Assembly (NCBI GenBank): GCA_964451305.1
Contig: CAYVHV010000022.1
Location: forward strand, 1 to 62,263
Direction of reading: 5' to 3'
Source: SHLQ01 sp964451305
Lineage (GTDB): Bacteria > Actinomycetota > Acidimicrobiia > Acidimicrobiales > SHLQ01
Length of the DNA: 62,263 nucleotides
The notes beneath the pieces were generated by a model, which worked only from the letters and a program-made list of their open reading frames with translations, was not told where the DNA came from and made no database searches. Shown one piece after another: positions 40,622 to 51,985 of the stretch (positions within the stretch are counted from its first letter, which is position 1; each line of letters opens with the position of its first letter). A program made the translations under genes and the position numbers.

Positions 40622-41148
40622 TCGTCGTCTCCTGTCGTGCTGGGGAGCGCCGTCAGTTCCGCGCCGAGGAGGTGGCGGAGCTGTTTGCGAGCTCGGCTCA
40701 CGCGCTTGCGGACGGCGGCCGGTGTCATGGCGAGCTCGGTAGCGATCAGGCCATGTGGAAGTCGGTCGATGTCGGCGAGGTAAATGACGGCTCGGTCGAG
40801 AGGAGCGAGTTGATCGAGGATGGAGAGGTCCGACGGGTAGGTGTCGACGATGTTGGAGTCGCTGCGTAGTCGGGGGAGCAGCTTGGCCAGCGTGCCGGCA
40901 CGCCTGCGTCCATTCGAAGCAACGTTGACGATCGCTTGTTCAAGGTATGCCTTTGGATACTCCAATTCATGGAGTTCGTGGCGACTGAGCGTTGCCGCCA
41001 ACGCGTCTTGAACGAGGTCGTCGGGGTCCATGTCGGCATCTGCGACAACCGCCGCGAAGCGTCGTAGGGCGGGGTAGAGGGAATCAAATATTGCGAAGTC
41101 ATCGAGCGGTGCGGGCTCGGCATCGATGTGGTTGGCGCTATCGCCCAT
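40618..41148 (-). CDS. ECF-type RNA polymerase sigma factor
   Basis: This 176-residue protein has region 2 at about residues 20-85 (FDSLYPALRRFAAVVADADMDPDDLVQDALAATL, split by a linker and ending in YLEQAIVNVASNGRRR). Region 4 lies at about 110-165 (LAPLDRAVIYLADIDRLPHGLIATELAMTPAAVRKRVSRARKQL). In region 2 the DPDDLVQDAL core-binding motif is intact. ATG 41148 is used; the frame upstream to 41205 has no ribosome site. It heads an operon with two paralogous membrane proteins and is divergent from the YHYH gene across an AT-rich gap. Confidence 0.85.
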   Translation of the reverse strand: MGDSANHIDAEPAPLDDFAIFDSLYPALRRFAAVVADADMDPDDLVQDALAATLSRHELHELEYPKAYLEQAIVNVASNGRRRAGTLAKLLPRLRSDSNIVDTYPSDLSILDQLAPLDRAVIYLADIDRLPHGLIATELAMTPAAVRKRVSRARKQLRHLLGAELTALPSTTGDDE

Positions 41149-41331
41149 ATCTCTATGACACACGATGGACGCGATATGTGACCAGAAGTGTGCGATCAAT
41201 TGCACATGACGATTTCGAAATTTGGCCTGATGCCTTATTTTTCAAGTACATAACACTGTTAGTTAAAGAAATGTGTCAAATTTATTACGCTCAGTAGGAA
41301 TCCCACGGTAAGTGTCTGAAAGACTACGCAT
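41149..41331. promoter_or_regulatory. AT-rich divergent promoter region
   Basis: This stretch is much richer in A+T than its surroundings (for example 41231-41290). It must hold the promoters of the sigma operon (reverse) and the YHYH gene (forward). TAACACTGTTA at 41249-41259 is a short inverted repeat. A specific sigma-recognition sequence cannot be assigned. Confidence 0.4.
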
Positions 41332-42261
41332 ATGTGGGAATCGCACACCCAGAAACTCGGCGCCTTGTGCCTTGGTGTCGTGGTCCTTCTCAGCCTTGCG
41401 TTCGCGTCGACTGAGGAGCAGGCAGCAGCCTCAAAACTGCCGCTTCACGCCGAACTCTTGAAAACTCACGTCGTTGAGCGTCAACCCGAGCCGGTCATCG
41501 AACCGGTCTTGGAAGCCCCTGTGATGTGGACGAGTGCTGCAGTTGCCGATGCGCGGTGGTCACCAAACGTGACCATCACCTCGGGTGTTGCGGACTTTCG
41601 GTTCGAGTCCGATGGCTTGCCAGAACACGAACTTCCCAGTCGTTTCGTGGCCCAGCAGCGCGGATATGCAGCTCCGGCTGGCTCAGCGTTCAGCTCGCTC
41701 GACGTCGTTGCGCCGTTGGTCGAGTATCCGATCGACCGAACCATCACACTCAATCCCGTACTCGCGGACGAGCCGGCCGCAGCTCCCGAAGGGCTCATCG
41801 GAGTTCTGGTGAACGGAACCCAGATCTACAACGATCCCGAGTCGTTCGCGATCGCTGAGATGGCGTCGTTGGAGTACGGATTTGTCGACATCTGCAACGG
41901 CCATCCAAACGTCCTCGTCGACTCGGGACAACGGGTCGGCGGCTACCACTATCACGCCGTTCCGAGTTGCACCACCGACTCGATCGACATCGAAGGGCAA
42001 CACTCGTCGGTCGTTGGCTTCATGATCGACGGTTTTCCCGTCTACGGCTCCAACGATGTTGGCGGTGTGGCCATTCGTCCATGGGACCTCGACGAATGCA
42101 GCGGTCACTTTGGTCCGACGCCTGAGTTTCCCGACGGCATCTACCACTACCACTTCCTCGATGATTTGAGTGCAGATCCCTTCCCCTGCCTCAGCGGCGA
42201 GTTCGACGACGTTCTGGCGGACGTCGTCGAACCGGCGCCGCCCCGAACCCGACGCGGTTAG
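41332..42261 (+). CDS. Secreted YHYH-domain protein
   Basis: This 309-residue exported protein has an N-terminal signal sequence (LGALCLGVVVLLSLAFAS, about 9-26). After ~150 residues of Pro/Glu-rich and beta-rich sequence comes a YHYH domain: GGYHYHAVPSC, GFMIDGFPVYGSND, then DLDECSGHFGPTPEFPDGIYHYHF. The domain is named for these repeated Tyr-His pairs, which suggest metal binding; related proteins are often linked to copper or to surface functions. Cysteines in DICNG, PSCTT, DECSG and FPCLS could pair. It is divergent from an ECF sigma operon. Confidence 0.85.
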   Translation: MWESHTQKLGALCLGVVVLLSLAFASTEEQAAASKLPLHAELLKTHVVERQPEPVIEPVLEAPVMWTSAAVADARWSPNVTITSGVADFRFESDGLPEHELPSRFVAQQRGYAAPAGSAFSSLDVVAPLVEYPIDRTITLNPVLADEPAAAPEGLIGVLVNGTQIYNDPESFAIAEMASLEYGFVDICNGHPNVLVDSGQRVGGYHYHAVPSCTTDSIDIEGQHSSVVGFMIDGFPVYGSNDVGGVAIRPWDLDECSGHFGPTPEFPDGIYHYHFLDDLSADPFPCLSGEFDDVLADVVEPAPPRTRRG

Positions 42262-42303
42262 CTGACGGATCTGCCAGCCGAGCCTTGGGCCTAGGATTGC
42301 CTC

Positions 42304-42696
42304 GTGGCCGAGGTAACCCAGATCCCGATCTTTCCGAGTAGCGACTTCGACGCCACCGTGGCGCTCTACTCGTTGATCAACTTCGTCGAGTCCAATCGTT
42401 TCGGCGACGACTACCTGATCATCACCCACTCGGCCGGGATGGAGCTGCACTTCTACCCGGCGAATGTGAAGCCGCGAACGAACGACCACGGTGCATATTT
42501 CCGCTTCGCCTCGGTCGACGATTTCGACGCGTTGTACGCCCGTTGGAAGGGCCTGACCAACACCCCAGCGTTTGCGAGGGTTGCGGGGAAGATTGGCAAG
42601 ATGCATGCGGCGGTCGACACCGACTACGGCATGCGCGAGTTCGCGTTGCTCGACGCGGACGGCAACCTTCTTCGAGTGGGTTCGCCGACCGACTAA
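42304..42696 (+). CDS. VOC superfamily (glyoxalase/bleomycin-resistance-like) protein
   Basis: This 130-residue protein starts at GTG 42304. It has the paired beta-alpha-beta-beta-beta modules of the VOC fold: IPIFPSSDFDATVALYSLINF opens the first, HGAYFRFASVDDFDALYARW the second, and MREFALLDADGNLLRVG closes it with the metal-position Glu. The bleomycin-resistance subgroup binds drugs without catalysis, so enzymatic activity is not certain. It is followed by recQ-like helicase 103 bp downstream. Confidence 0.82.
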   Translation: MAEVTQIPIFPSSDFDATVALYSLINFVESNRFGDDYLIITHSAGMELHFYPANVKPRTNDHGAYFRFASVDDFDALYARWKGLTNTPAFARVAGKIGKMHAAVDTDYGMREFALLDADGNLLRVGSPTD

Positions 42697-42799
42697 TTCA
42701 CTCGGGATCGGGCGTTGTCTCACCGTCGCCGTACTGTGGCTACATGTCTTGAGGTATCGACCTCCTCCCTCACGTTGAATCGCACTCCGAATCGCCACA

Positions 42800-44920
42800 A
42801 TGTCTGAATTGATCGAACTCCCTCGCCCGACCGAAGCCGAGGTGGAGGCCGAGCTCACCGAACACGTCCAGCTGCTCGCTGGTCCGAATGCCACGCCTCG
42901 CCCCGAACAGCTCGCTGCCGTCCAAGCTGTCGTCGCTGGTCGCAAACGCACACTGCTCGTGGCGCGAACCGGTTTTGGAAAGTCCGCCGTCTACTTCTCC
43001 GCGACCAAGATGCTTCGCGCTCGTGGCTGGGGACCGAGCATCGTGATCTCGCCACTGCTCGCGCTCATGCGCGACCAAGTCGCTGCGGCCAACACGCTCG
43101 GTTTGCGAGCCGCGACCATCAACTCGTCGAATGCCGACGATTGGGGCGAGATCGAAAACGAGTTACTCAACGACGAGGTCGACCTTCTACTCATCGCCCC
43201 CGAGCGTTTGGCGAACCCGGGCTTTCGTGAGCGGGTCTTTTCGATGATGCTGGCGCGTCCGTTTGCACTCGTCTGTGATGAAGCCCACTGCATCAGCGAT
43301 TGGGGCCATGACTTCCGCCCGGACTATCTCCGCCTACGCGAAGTCATTTCAGAGCTGCCGTCGTGGGCGCCGATTCTGGCGACGACGGCGACCGCCAACC
43401 AGCGGGTTACCGACGATGTCGCGAGCCAGCTCGGCTCTGACACGGTGGTGCTTCGCACCAGCCTCGATCGTGAGTCACTTCATTGCTCGGTGATCGACCT
43501 GGCCGACGATTCTGAACGGCTCGCTTGGATCTCTGACCACCTCGGCGATATTCCCGGATCTGGAATCATCTATGCGCTCACGGTCGATCAGGCCGTGACC
43601 GCAGCCGACTGGCTCCGGCAGAAGGGACACGATGTTGCTGCGTACTCGGGCTCGACCGAGCCTGAGGATCGTGTTCGACTCGAAGCCCGACTTCGAAGCA
43701 ACGACCTCAAAGCGCTCGTGGCAACCAGCGCACTTGGCATGGGTTTCGACAAATCGGACATGGCCTTCTGTATCCACCTCGGGCTTCCACCGACGCCGAT
43801 CGCCTACTACCAACAGATCGGTCGTGCTGGTCGTGGCATCGACCACGCTGAGGTCATCGCCATGCCGCGGCCGCGTGAGGACGAACGGATTTGGGCCTGG
43901 TTTGAATCTGTTTCCATGCCGAGCGAAGAGGTGTGCATGCGTGTGCTCAACGAGCTCAGCACAACGTCGGCAATGTCGATGTCGCGACTCGAGGTTGCGG
44001 TCAACATGGGTCGATCACGGCTCAGCACGCTGCTCAGTATTCTCGATGTTCAAGGCGCCGTACGTCGGGTAAAGGGCGGCTACGTCCGGACGTCCGAGCC
44101 ATGGTCGTACGACGGCGAGCTAGCCGAGCGGTTGCGTCAGCTACGCGCCGACGAGGCTGAGCAGATGCGCTCGTACTCCGGCCATGCCGGGTGCCGGCTG
44201 CGGTACCTGCGAGATCTGCTCGACGATGCTGAAGCCGACGATTGTGGACGCTGCGATCGGTGTTATGCCGCTGCTGGAAAACAGGTCCGTTTCGACGCAT
44301 CACCTCCTGTTGGTGCGGTCGAAGCGCGGGACTACCTGCGGGGGACAGACGTTGGGGTCGAACCCAGGCGTCAATGGGCACCGAACCTCGATGAGCCCAA
44401 AGGCAAGATCAGTCCCGACCGTCGGGCTGTGTGGGGTAGAGCGTTGTGTCGACTCGGCGATGGTGGTTGGGGTCCCGAGGTCAGCAGTTTGCTCGATGGC
44501 TCGAGCAGTCAGATCTCACCCGAGCTGATCAACGGCATCGTCGGTGTCTTGAAACGGTGGGATTGGGAGACCAGGCCCGGGTGGATTTGTCCAATGCCTT
44601 CGCGTCGAAACGCGAAGGTCATTAACGCCATTGCATCTGAGATCGGTCGGCTCGGCACGTTGCCGGTGCATCCGGTCCTCGTCCACGACGGCGAAGGCGG
44701 CACTCAGGCCGAGCAAGCAAACAGTGCGTTTCAACTCGCGAACGTATGGGGTCGCCTATCGATCGATCAGCACCAGCTACCGGACGCGCCACTGCTCACT
44801 ACGCCCGTCTTGCTGGTCGATGATTCGGCCGATAGCCGCTGGAGTCTCACCGTGGCCGCGTTCGTCTTGCAAGGTGCCGGGACCGGGCCGGTCCTTCCGT
44901 TTGTTTTGCAGAGCCGGTAG
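42800..44920 (+). CDS. RecQ-family ATP-dependent DNA helicase
   Basis: This 706-residue SF2 helicase has motif 0/Q RPEQLAAVQAV, Walker A ARTGFGKSAVYF, motif II CDEAHCISDWGHDFRPDY and motif III LATTATAN. Motif V is VATSALGMGFDKSDMAFCIH and motif VI YYQQIGRAGRG. The zinc-binding cysteines occur in GCRLRYLRDLLDDAEADDCGRCDRC (split across 470-500). The ~200 residues after the zinc domain are not the standard RQC/HRDC pair; they resemble the C-terminal part of actinobacterial RecQ-like proteins. It unwinds recombination intermediates. It converges on the next gene with one base between stops. Confidence 0.9.
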   Translation: MSELIELPRPTEAEVEAELTEHVQLLAGPNATPRPEQLAAVQAVVAGRKRTLLVARTGFGKSAVYFSATKMLRARGWGPSIVISPLLALMRDQVAAANTLGLRAATINSSNADDWGEIENELLNDEVDLLLIAPERLANPGFRERVFSMMLARPFALVCDEAHCISDWGHDFRPDYLRLREVISELPSWAPILATTATANQRVTDDVASQLGSDTVVLRTSLDRESLHCSVIDLADDSERLAWISDHLGDIPGSGIIYALTVDQAVTAADWLRQKGHDVAAYSGSTEPEDRVRLEARLRSNDLKALVATSALGMGFDKSDMAFCIHLGLPPTPIAYYQQIGRAGRGIDHAEVIAMPRPREDERIWAWFESVSMPSEEVCMRVLNELSTTSAMSMSRLEVAVNMGRSRLSTLLSILDVQGAVRRVKGGYVRTSEPWSYDGELAERLRQLRADEAEQMRSYSGHAGCRLRYLRDLLDDAEADDCGRCDRCYAAAGKQVRFDASPPVGAVEARDYLRGTDVGVEPRRQWAPNLDEPKGKISPDRRAVWGRALCRLGDGGWGPEVSSLLDGSSSQISPELINGIVGVLKRWDWETRPGWICPMPSRRNAKVINAIASEIGRLGTLPVHPVLVHDGEGGTQAEQANSAFQLANVWGRLSIDQHQLPDAPLLTTPVLLVDDSADSRWSLTVAAFVLQGAGTGPVLPFVLQSR

Positions 44921-44921
44921 A

Positions 44922-45449
44922 TCAGCCGGCGGTACCGCGAATGAAGGCGAGCATCCCCGCAGCGTCTACCGGCGCGTCAGGTGTCACTGCCACAAAGACG
45001 GGCTTGCCATCTTGTTTTCCGGTGATGAACGGCCCTTCATTCGCAATTGCCGGTGGACCACCGCGCGGCAACTTCGGGGCGAGTTCGGAATCGGCAGCGA
45101 AGGCGGCCCTCGTCGTCGACCACGTCTTCTTTGCTCCGGCGAGCGCAGGTCGGCCTTCGGCCACAAACAAATCGAGGTTCTCCTGAATTTCTGCTTTGTA
45201 CTTGTCGAGAATGGTGTTCGCGACCGCCTTGTTGATCTTTGAACTGGCTGCGTGGATCATCGTCTGATCGAAATGGCCGAGATCGTGGTGGATTCTCCGG
45301 GTGGCGCTGAAGGTCGGAAGTCCCGGTTCCCAGTGCGCTCCACCTTTCCCGAGGTAGCCAAACCACATCTCGTCGCCCTCTATCTCCATGAGATAGGTGT
45401 TGGCCAACGAGGCCATGCCTTTTCGCCAACCGAGAACGATCGCTTGCAT
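44922..45449 (-). CDS. Hypothetical protein
   Basis: This unrecognised 175-residue protein starts at ATG 45449 (MQAIVLGWRKGMASLANTYLM) with AAGGCGG 6 nt upstream. The sequence MEIEGDEMWFGYLGKGGAHWE with RRIHHDLGHFDQTMIHAASS suggests a small alpha/beta cytosolic fold. No transmembrane segment is present. It is convergent with the RecQ gene and divergent from recF, i.e. it occupies the position before recF where dnaN is expected in related genomes. Function unknown. Confidence 0.65.
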   Translation of the reverse strand: MQAIVLGWRKGMASLANTYLMEIEGDEMWFGYLGKGGAHWEPGLPTFSATRRIHHDLGHFDQTMIHAASSKINKAVANTILDKYKAEIQENLDLFVAEGRPALAGAKKTWSTTRAAFAADSELAPKLPRGGPPAIANEGPFITGKQDGKPVFVAVTPDAPVDAAGMLAFIRGTAG

Positions 45450-45598
45450 TGTGAGCCGCCTTGCATCTGAAGCGGAACTGCCCGCTGCAGCCCGCAACGA
45501 AAGGGTAGATCCCGCCGAATGGGTAATACCAAGTCGAATCGGTGAACAGTGAGCGGCCGGCAGCGTTTGTTGTCCGACCGCTGAGATAGGTTGACGGC

Positions 45599-46705
45599 GT
45601 GGAACTCGCTCCCTCCGCCCTGGTGCTCGAACGCCTGTGGCTCACCGACTTTCGTTCACACGTTTCGGTGGATCTCGAGTTTGCTCGCGGCGTGACCGCG
45701 CTCGTTGGACCGAACGGGTCTGGCAAGACGAACATCGTGGAAGCAATCGGCTGGCTCACGACAACAAAGTCCTTTCGCGGTGCACCCACCGACGCGCTCA
45801 TTCGCCGTGGCGCCGATCGGGCGATCGCACGGGCGCAGCTGCGAAGCGACCAACGAGAACTTCTCCTCGAAGCCGAGCTTCCGCGTACCGGGCGCGCCCG
45901 CATTCAGATGAACCGTCAGCGGGTTCAACGCACTCGCGACCTGCTCGGGGTGATGTCGCTGACCGTCTTTGCGCCCGATGATCTGGAGATGATCAAGGGT
46001 TCGCCAGGGGAGCGTCGCACGTATCTCGATCATGTCGTCGTGAGCGAGCATCCTCGCAACGAGGCGATCCGAGCCGATGTCGAGAAGGTTCTCAAGCAGC
46101 GCAACGCGTTGTTGAAGGGAGTGCACGGCCGCCTCGATCACGACGCTGCGTTCACGCTCGATGTCTGGGACCAGAAGCTCGCGGAGAGCGCAGATCAGCT
46201 AGGTGCGCTTCGCGCTGATGCGATTTCACGGCTGAATCCTCTGGTCTCCAACGCCCTTCAGGCGGTTGCGGGCGACGGCCATGAGGTCAGGCTCGGCTAC
46301 GTAGCACCGTGGTGCAGAGAGGCTGGCGGAGACGGTCTGATGGCCGCTCTTGGCCAGGCGCGCACCGATGATGTCCGTCGAGGTGTCACAACCGTCGGTC
46401 CACACCGCGACGAGATCGAGGTCATCCTCAACGACATGCCAGCGCGCACCCATGCCAGCCAGGGTGAACAACGCTCCCTAGCGCTCGCGCTTCGCCTCGC
46501 GGGTCACGAGCTTGTTCGAAACACCACGGGTGTCGCGCCGCTTCTCGTCCTCGACGACGTCTTCTCCGAGCTCGACGATGGCCGTTCGGCCGCCTTGGTC
46601 GCTGCGCTTCCGAGCGGACAGACACTTCTCACAAGCGCCGTCGACCTCCCAGAAGGTGCAATTGCCGATGCCACCATCCGGCTCGGAGGTGGGTCCATTG
46701 GGTAG
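45599..46705 (+). CDS. recF: DNA replication and repair protein RecF
   Basis: This 368-residue SMC-like ATPase loads RecA at gaps. It has Walker A GPNGSGKTN (about 38-46) after LWLTDFRSHVSVDLEF. The signature SQGEQRSLALALRLA and Walker B PLLVLDDVFSELDD are near the C-terminus. The start is GTG 45599. In most actinobacteria it follows dnaA and dnaN, but here the upstream gene is unrelated and reversed. It overlaps the dciA start. Confidence 0.95.
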   Translation: MELAPSALVLERLWLTDFRSHVSVDLEFARGVTALVGPNGSGKTNIVEAIGWLTTTKSFRGAPTDALIRRGADRAIARAQLRSDQRELLLEAELPRTGRARIQMNRQRVQRTRDLLGVMSLTVFAPDDLEMIKGSPGERRTYLDHVVVSEHPRNEAIRADVEKVLKQRNALLKGVHGRLDHDAAFTLDVWDQKLAESADQLGALRADAISRLNPLVSNALQAVAGDGHEVRLGYVAPWCREAGGDGLMAALGQARTDDVRRGVTTVGPHRDEIEVILNDMPARTHASQGEQRSLALALRLAGHELVRNTTGVAPLLVLDDVFSELDDGRSAALVAALPSGQTLLTSAVDLPEGAIADATIRLGGGSIG

Positions 46706-47096
46706 CACTCCGCCGCCCCGGCCACCGGGAAACTGGGGGGCCGGAAATCGAGGAGAGAGCCCGCGTCGCGGTGCTCGATCCCGTACCTATCGCGAGTTCT
46801 TCGATGGACCCAAGCCCTTGGGGTCCGGTGTCGAGCGTGTCATGAAGCATCTCGATGCCCCGACACCCGGTGTTGTCACGTCGATCTTCGCGAACTGGGC
46901 CGACATCGTCGGCGAGGTCATTGCCGAGCATGCACGCCCGCAGAGGATCACCAATGGCGTGCTCGTTCTCGAGGTCGATGATCCCGCGTGGGCGAGTGAG
47001 ATGGAGTGGCTCGGTGAAGAGATTGTGCGACGTGTTTCGCTCGCGGTTGAGACCGAGGAAATCTCGGCCGTGAAGGTGCAGCTCTCGCGCAAATAA
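46698..47096 (+). CDS. dciA: DciA-like (DUF721) predicted DnaB loader
   Basis: This protein of about 132 residues carries a DUF721/DciA domain in its second half: VMKHLDAPTPGVVTSIFANWADIVGEVIAEHARP, then GVLVLEVDDPAWASEMEWL. DciA is the ancestral bacterial loader or regulator of the DnaB helicase. The ~45-residue N-terminus is Pro/Gly/Arg-rich and disordered. TTG 46698 is chosen (GGAGG at 46684-46688); GTG 46689 is in frame. The start lies inside the recF stop region, so translation is coupled, and gyrB follows after 249 bp. Confidence 0.85.
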   Translation: MGSTPPPRPPGNWGAGNRGESPRRGARSRTYREFFDGPKPLGSGVERVMKHLDAPTPGVVTSIFANWADIVGEVIAEHARPQRITNGVLVLEVDDPAWASEMEWLGEEIVRRVSLAVETEEISAVKVQLSRK

Positions 47097-47250
47097 TCGA
47101 GGTCGCGAGGTCGTCGTCTGGCCGCTCGCCGGAACCGTTGGACCTCGCCGGCCAGCCATCGCGAATGTGGTTGATTTTTCAACGAAATTCGTGGCTTACC
47201 AACCGTTCACATTTAGCGGCCGATGCCTTCGGTCTGTCACTCCCCGGTGG

Positions 47251-47256
47251 TACAAT
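47251..47256 (+). promoter_or_regulatory. Possible gyrB promoter (-10 element)
   Basis: TACAAT (47251-47256) lies 17 nt after a weak -35-like TTCGGT (47228-47233), about 90 bp before the gyrB ATG, in the 249-bp gap after dciA. The gap otherwise holds no gene. The -35 match is poor, so this is a guess. Confidence 0.35.
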
Positions 47257-47345
47257 TACATTGTCGTAATTTTGCGACTTGGGGCGGAGCTCCGAGTCAT
47301 GCGCGGCGGGGCAGATTTACTGCTGGAACTCCCGAAAGGCCACCA

Positions 47346-49304
<1,959 letters not shown>

Positions 49305-49325
49305 GGCGAGGAAGAGGGATAACAC

Positions 49326-51875
49326 ATGTCTGATATCACCGGAACCGGCAACGGCCCGCAGTTTGCGATCGAACCGATCGACATCCAAGAAGAGATGGAA
49401 CGTTCGTTCCTCGACTATGCGATGTCGGTCATCGTGTCGCGTGCGCTTCCCGACGTGCGCGACGGGCTCAAGCCCGTACACCGCCGCATCTTGTGGGCAA
49501 TGGACGAGCTCAACGCGAACCCCGATCGCCCCACGATGAAGTCCGCCCGTGTCACGGGTGAAGTGATGGGTAAGTACCACCCGCACGGCGACTCGGCGAT
49601 CTACGACTCGCTCGTACGCATGGCGCAGGACTTCTCCCTCCGCCACCGCCTCATCGAACCGCAGGGCAACTTTGGGTACACCCCCGACGATTCTCCGGCT
49701 GCAGCGAGATACACCGAGTGTCGCCTTGATCCGTTGGCGCTGCGTTTGCTCGCCGACATCGACGAGAACACCGTCGACTTTGTCGACAATTACTCCGGCG
49801 AATTCTCCGAACCAGAAGTTCTCCCGTCGCGATTCCCGAACCTGCTCGTCAACGGCGGGCAAGGAATTGCGGTCGGTATGGCGACAAGTATTCCGCCGCA
49901 CAACCTCGGTGAGGTCATCGACGCCACACTGCACCTCATCGACAACCCAGACGCCGAGCCCGGCGACCTCATGGCGTTTGTCAAAGGACCGGACTTCCCA
50001 ACGGGCGGGCTCATCATGGGCCGGTCGGGAATTGCTGATGCCTACCGAACCGGCAAGGGCAGCATCAAGATGCGTGCGCGAGCCGAGATCGTCGAAGGCA
50101 AGACCAACGACTCGATCGTCGTCACCGAGCTGCCGTACCAGGTAAGCCCGAACTCGGTCTTTAGCAAGATCAAAGAGCTGCTCGCATCGAAAGAACTCGA
50201 CGGCATCTCCGACATCAACGACTTCTCGTCCAAGGGTGAAACCAGGATCGAGATCAAGCTGAAGCGCGACGCGCCAGCGCTCGTCGTCCTCAACAACCTG
50301 TACAAGCGCACGCCGTTGCAGACATCATTCTCGATGAACGCCGTTGCCTTGGTCGACGGTGTCCCACGAACGCTGAACCTGCGTGAACTTCTGGTGCCGT
50401 ACATCAAGCATCAGGTCGAGGTCATCACCCGCCGTTCGCAGTTCCGACTCGACAAGAAGCTCGCCCGAGCCCACATCGTCGAAGGACTCATCAAAGCCCT
50501 CGATCTCATCGATGAGATCATCGCCGCGATTCGGGCATCTGAAGACAAAGCGGCCGCCCGTGATGCGCTCATGGCGAAACCGTTCGAGTTCAGCGAGATT
50601 CAAGCGAATCACATTCTCGACATGCCGCTCAGCCGTTTGACCCGCCTCGGCCGGGCCGACCTCGACGCCGAGATGGAAAAGCTCCGCGAAGAGATCACCG
50701 AACTCGAGCGCATCCTCAACGATGAAGCTCGCCTCTTCGAAGTCATGAAAGAGCAGCTCAACGAGGTCAAAGATGAGGTTGCCGACGAACGTCGCTCCGA
50801 GCTCATGCACGACCCGGGTGAGATCGACATCGAAGACCTCATCGACGACGAAGATCTCGTCTTTACGATGTCGGCTGGTGGATACGTCAAGACTATGTCG
50901 ATCGATGAGTTCCGCACGCAGAGCCGTGGCGGACGCGGCGTCACCGGCGCGAATCTGAAGGACGACGACTACGTCGTCAACATGATTCACACCACGGCGC
51001 ACGCCTATCTGTTGTTCTTCAGTAACAGAGGCAAGGTCTATCGACTCAAAGCCCACCAGATTCCGATGACGAGTCGAACCGCTCGTGGTACGGCCATTGT
51101 GAACCTGCTGCAGCTCCAGCCCGAAGAGAAGATCCAAGCGATCATCGACACGCGCGACTACGAGACGAACCGCTACCTGTTCTTTGCGACCAAGCTCGGT
51201 CGAGTCAAGAAGACGCTCTTCAACGCGTACGACAGCAACCTCAAGGCTGGTCTCATCGCTATCAAGCTGAACGACGATGACGAACTCATGGATGTCATTC
51301 CGCTCAACGAGAGCCAGGACGTGTTCCTCGTGTCGAAGAACGGACAAACCATCCGCTTCGACGAGAGCCAAGTGCGCCCGATGGGCCGAACCGCGGCCGG
51401 TGTTCGAGGCATGAAGTTCCGCGAAAGCGATCAGCTCGTCGCCTGCGCTCGTGAACAGCTCGATACTCGCCTGCTGATCATCACGAGCGAAGGCTACGGA
51501 AAGCAGTCCGAACTCGATCAATATCCAGTCAAGGGACGTGGCGGTCTCGGTGTTCGAGGTATTCGAGTCAACGACAAGAAGGGCGAAGTTGTCGCGGCAT
51601 TTATGGTCGCCGAAGGAGAAGAGATTCTTCTTATCGGTGATGGTGGCACCCTCATCCGCACGGCGGTTGACGACATCTCTGTTCAAGGTCGAGATGCATC
51701 GGGCGTTCGGGTCATGAACGTGAACGACGGGCACAAGGTCGCAGCAGTCGCACGCTTGCTGGCTTCGGAGGACGAAGACGAAGACGATAGCGACGGTGAG
51801 GAACTAGCCGAAGGCGAAGAGTCAGCGCCAGCTGATGCTCTGTCCGACGCAGACCCATCGGGCGAAGAAGAGTAA
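49326..51875 (+). CDS. gyrA: DNA gyrase subunit A
   Basis: This 849-residue cleavage subunit has the winged-helix domain (SARVTGEVMGKYHPHGDSAIYDSLVRMAQ) and the catalytic Tyr in AARYTECRL (about residue 127). The tower and coiled-coil region carries QANHILDMPLSRLTRLG. The C-terminal pinwheel has the GyrA box QSRGGRG, the site needed for DNA wrapping. A final ~35-residue acidic tail (EDEDEDDSDGEELAEGEES) modulates wrapping in other gyrases. It sits between gyrB and a TadE-like gene. Confidence 0.97.
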   Translation: MSDITGTGNGPQFAIEPIDIQEEMERSFLDYAMSVIVSRALPDVRDGLKPVHRRILWAMDELNANPDRPTMKSARVTGEVMGKYHPHGDSAIYDSLVRMAQDFSLRHRLIEPQGNFGYTPDDSPAAARYTECRLDPLALRLLADIDENTVDFVDNYSGEFSEPEVLPSRFPNLLVNGGQGIAVGMATSIPPHNLGEVIDATLHLIDNPDAEPGDLMAFVKGPDFPTGGLIMGRSGIADAYRTGKGSIKMRARAEIVEGKTNDSIVVTELPYQVSPNSVFSKIKELLASKELDGISDINDFSSKGETRIEIKLKRDAPALVVLNNLYKRTPLQTSFSMNAVALVDGVPRTLNLRELLVPYIKHQVEVITRRSQFRLDKKLARAHIVEGLIKALDLIDEIIAAIRASEDKAAARDALMAKPFEFSEIQANHILDMPLSRLTRLGRADLDAEMEKLREEITELERILNDEARLFEVMKEQLNEVKDEVADERRSELMHDPGEIDIEDLIDDEDLVFTMSAGGYVKTMSIDEFRTQSRGGRGVTGANLKDDDYVVNMIHTTAHAYLLFFSNRGKVYRLKAHQIPMTSRTARGTAIVNLLQLQPEEKIQAIIDTRDYETNRYLFFATKLGRVKKTLFNAYDSNLKAGLIAIKLNDDDELMDVIPLNESQDVFLVSKNGQTIRFDESQVRPMGRTAAGVRGMKFRESDQLVACAREQLDTRLLIITSEGYGKQSELDQYPVKGRGGLGVRGIRVNDKKGEVVAAFMVAEGEEILLIGDGGTLIRTAVDDISVQGRDASGVRVMNVNDGHKVAAVARLLASEDEDEDDSDGEELAEGEESAPADALSDADPSGEEE

Positions 51876-51985
51876 TTCGCAACCGTTCACCCCGTAGGAA
51901 GCCAACGAGCTTCATGCGGTATCGTCAGCAACAGAACTTCCCCCTTGGTTCACTTGGCGCAATTCGCGCCTGAGAGGAACGTCCC

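Noticed and set aside
41683..42951. A 422-residue open frame antisense to the YHYH, VOC and recQ genes
   Set aside because: It spans three convincing sense genes and has shadow-like composition.
50325..51734. A 469-residue open frame antisense to gyrA
   Set aside because: Same reasoning: a shadow of the third-codon-position GC bias of gyrA.
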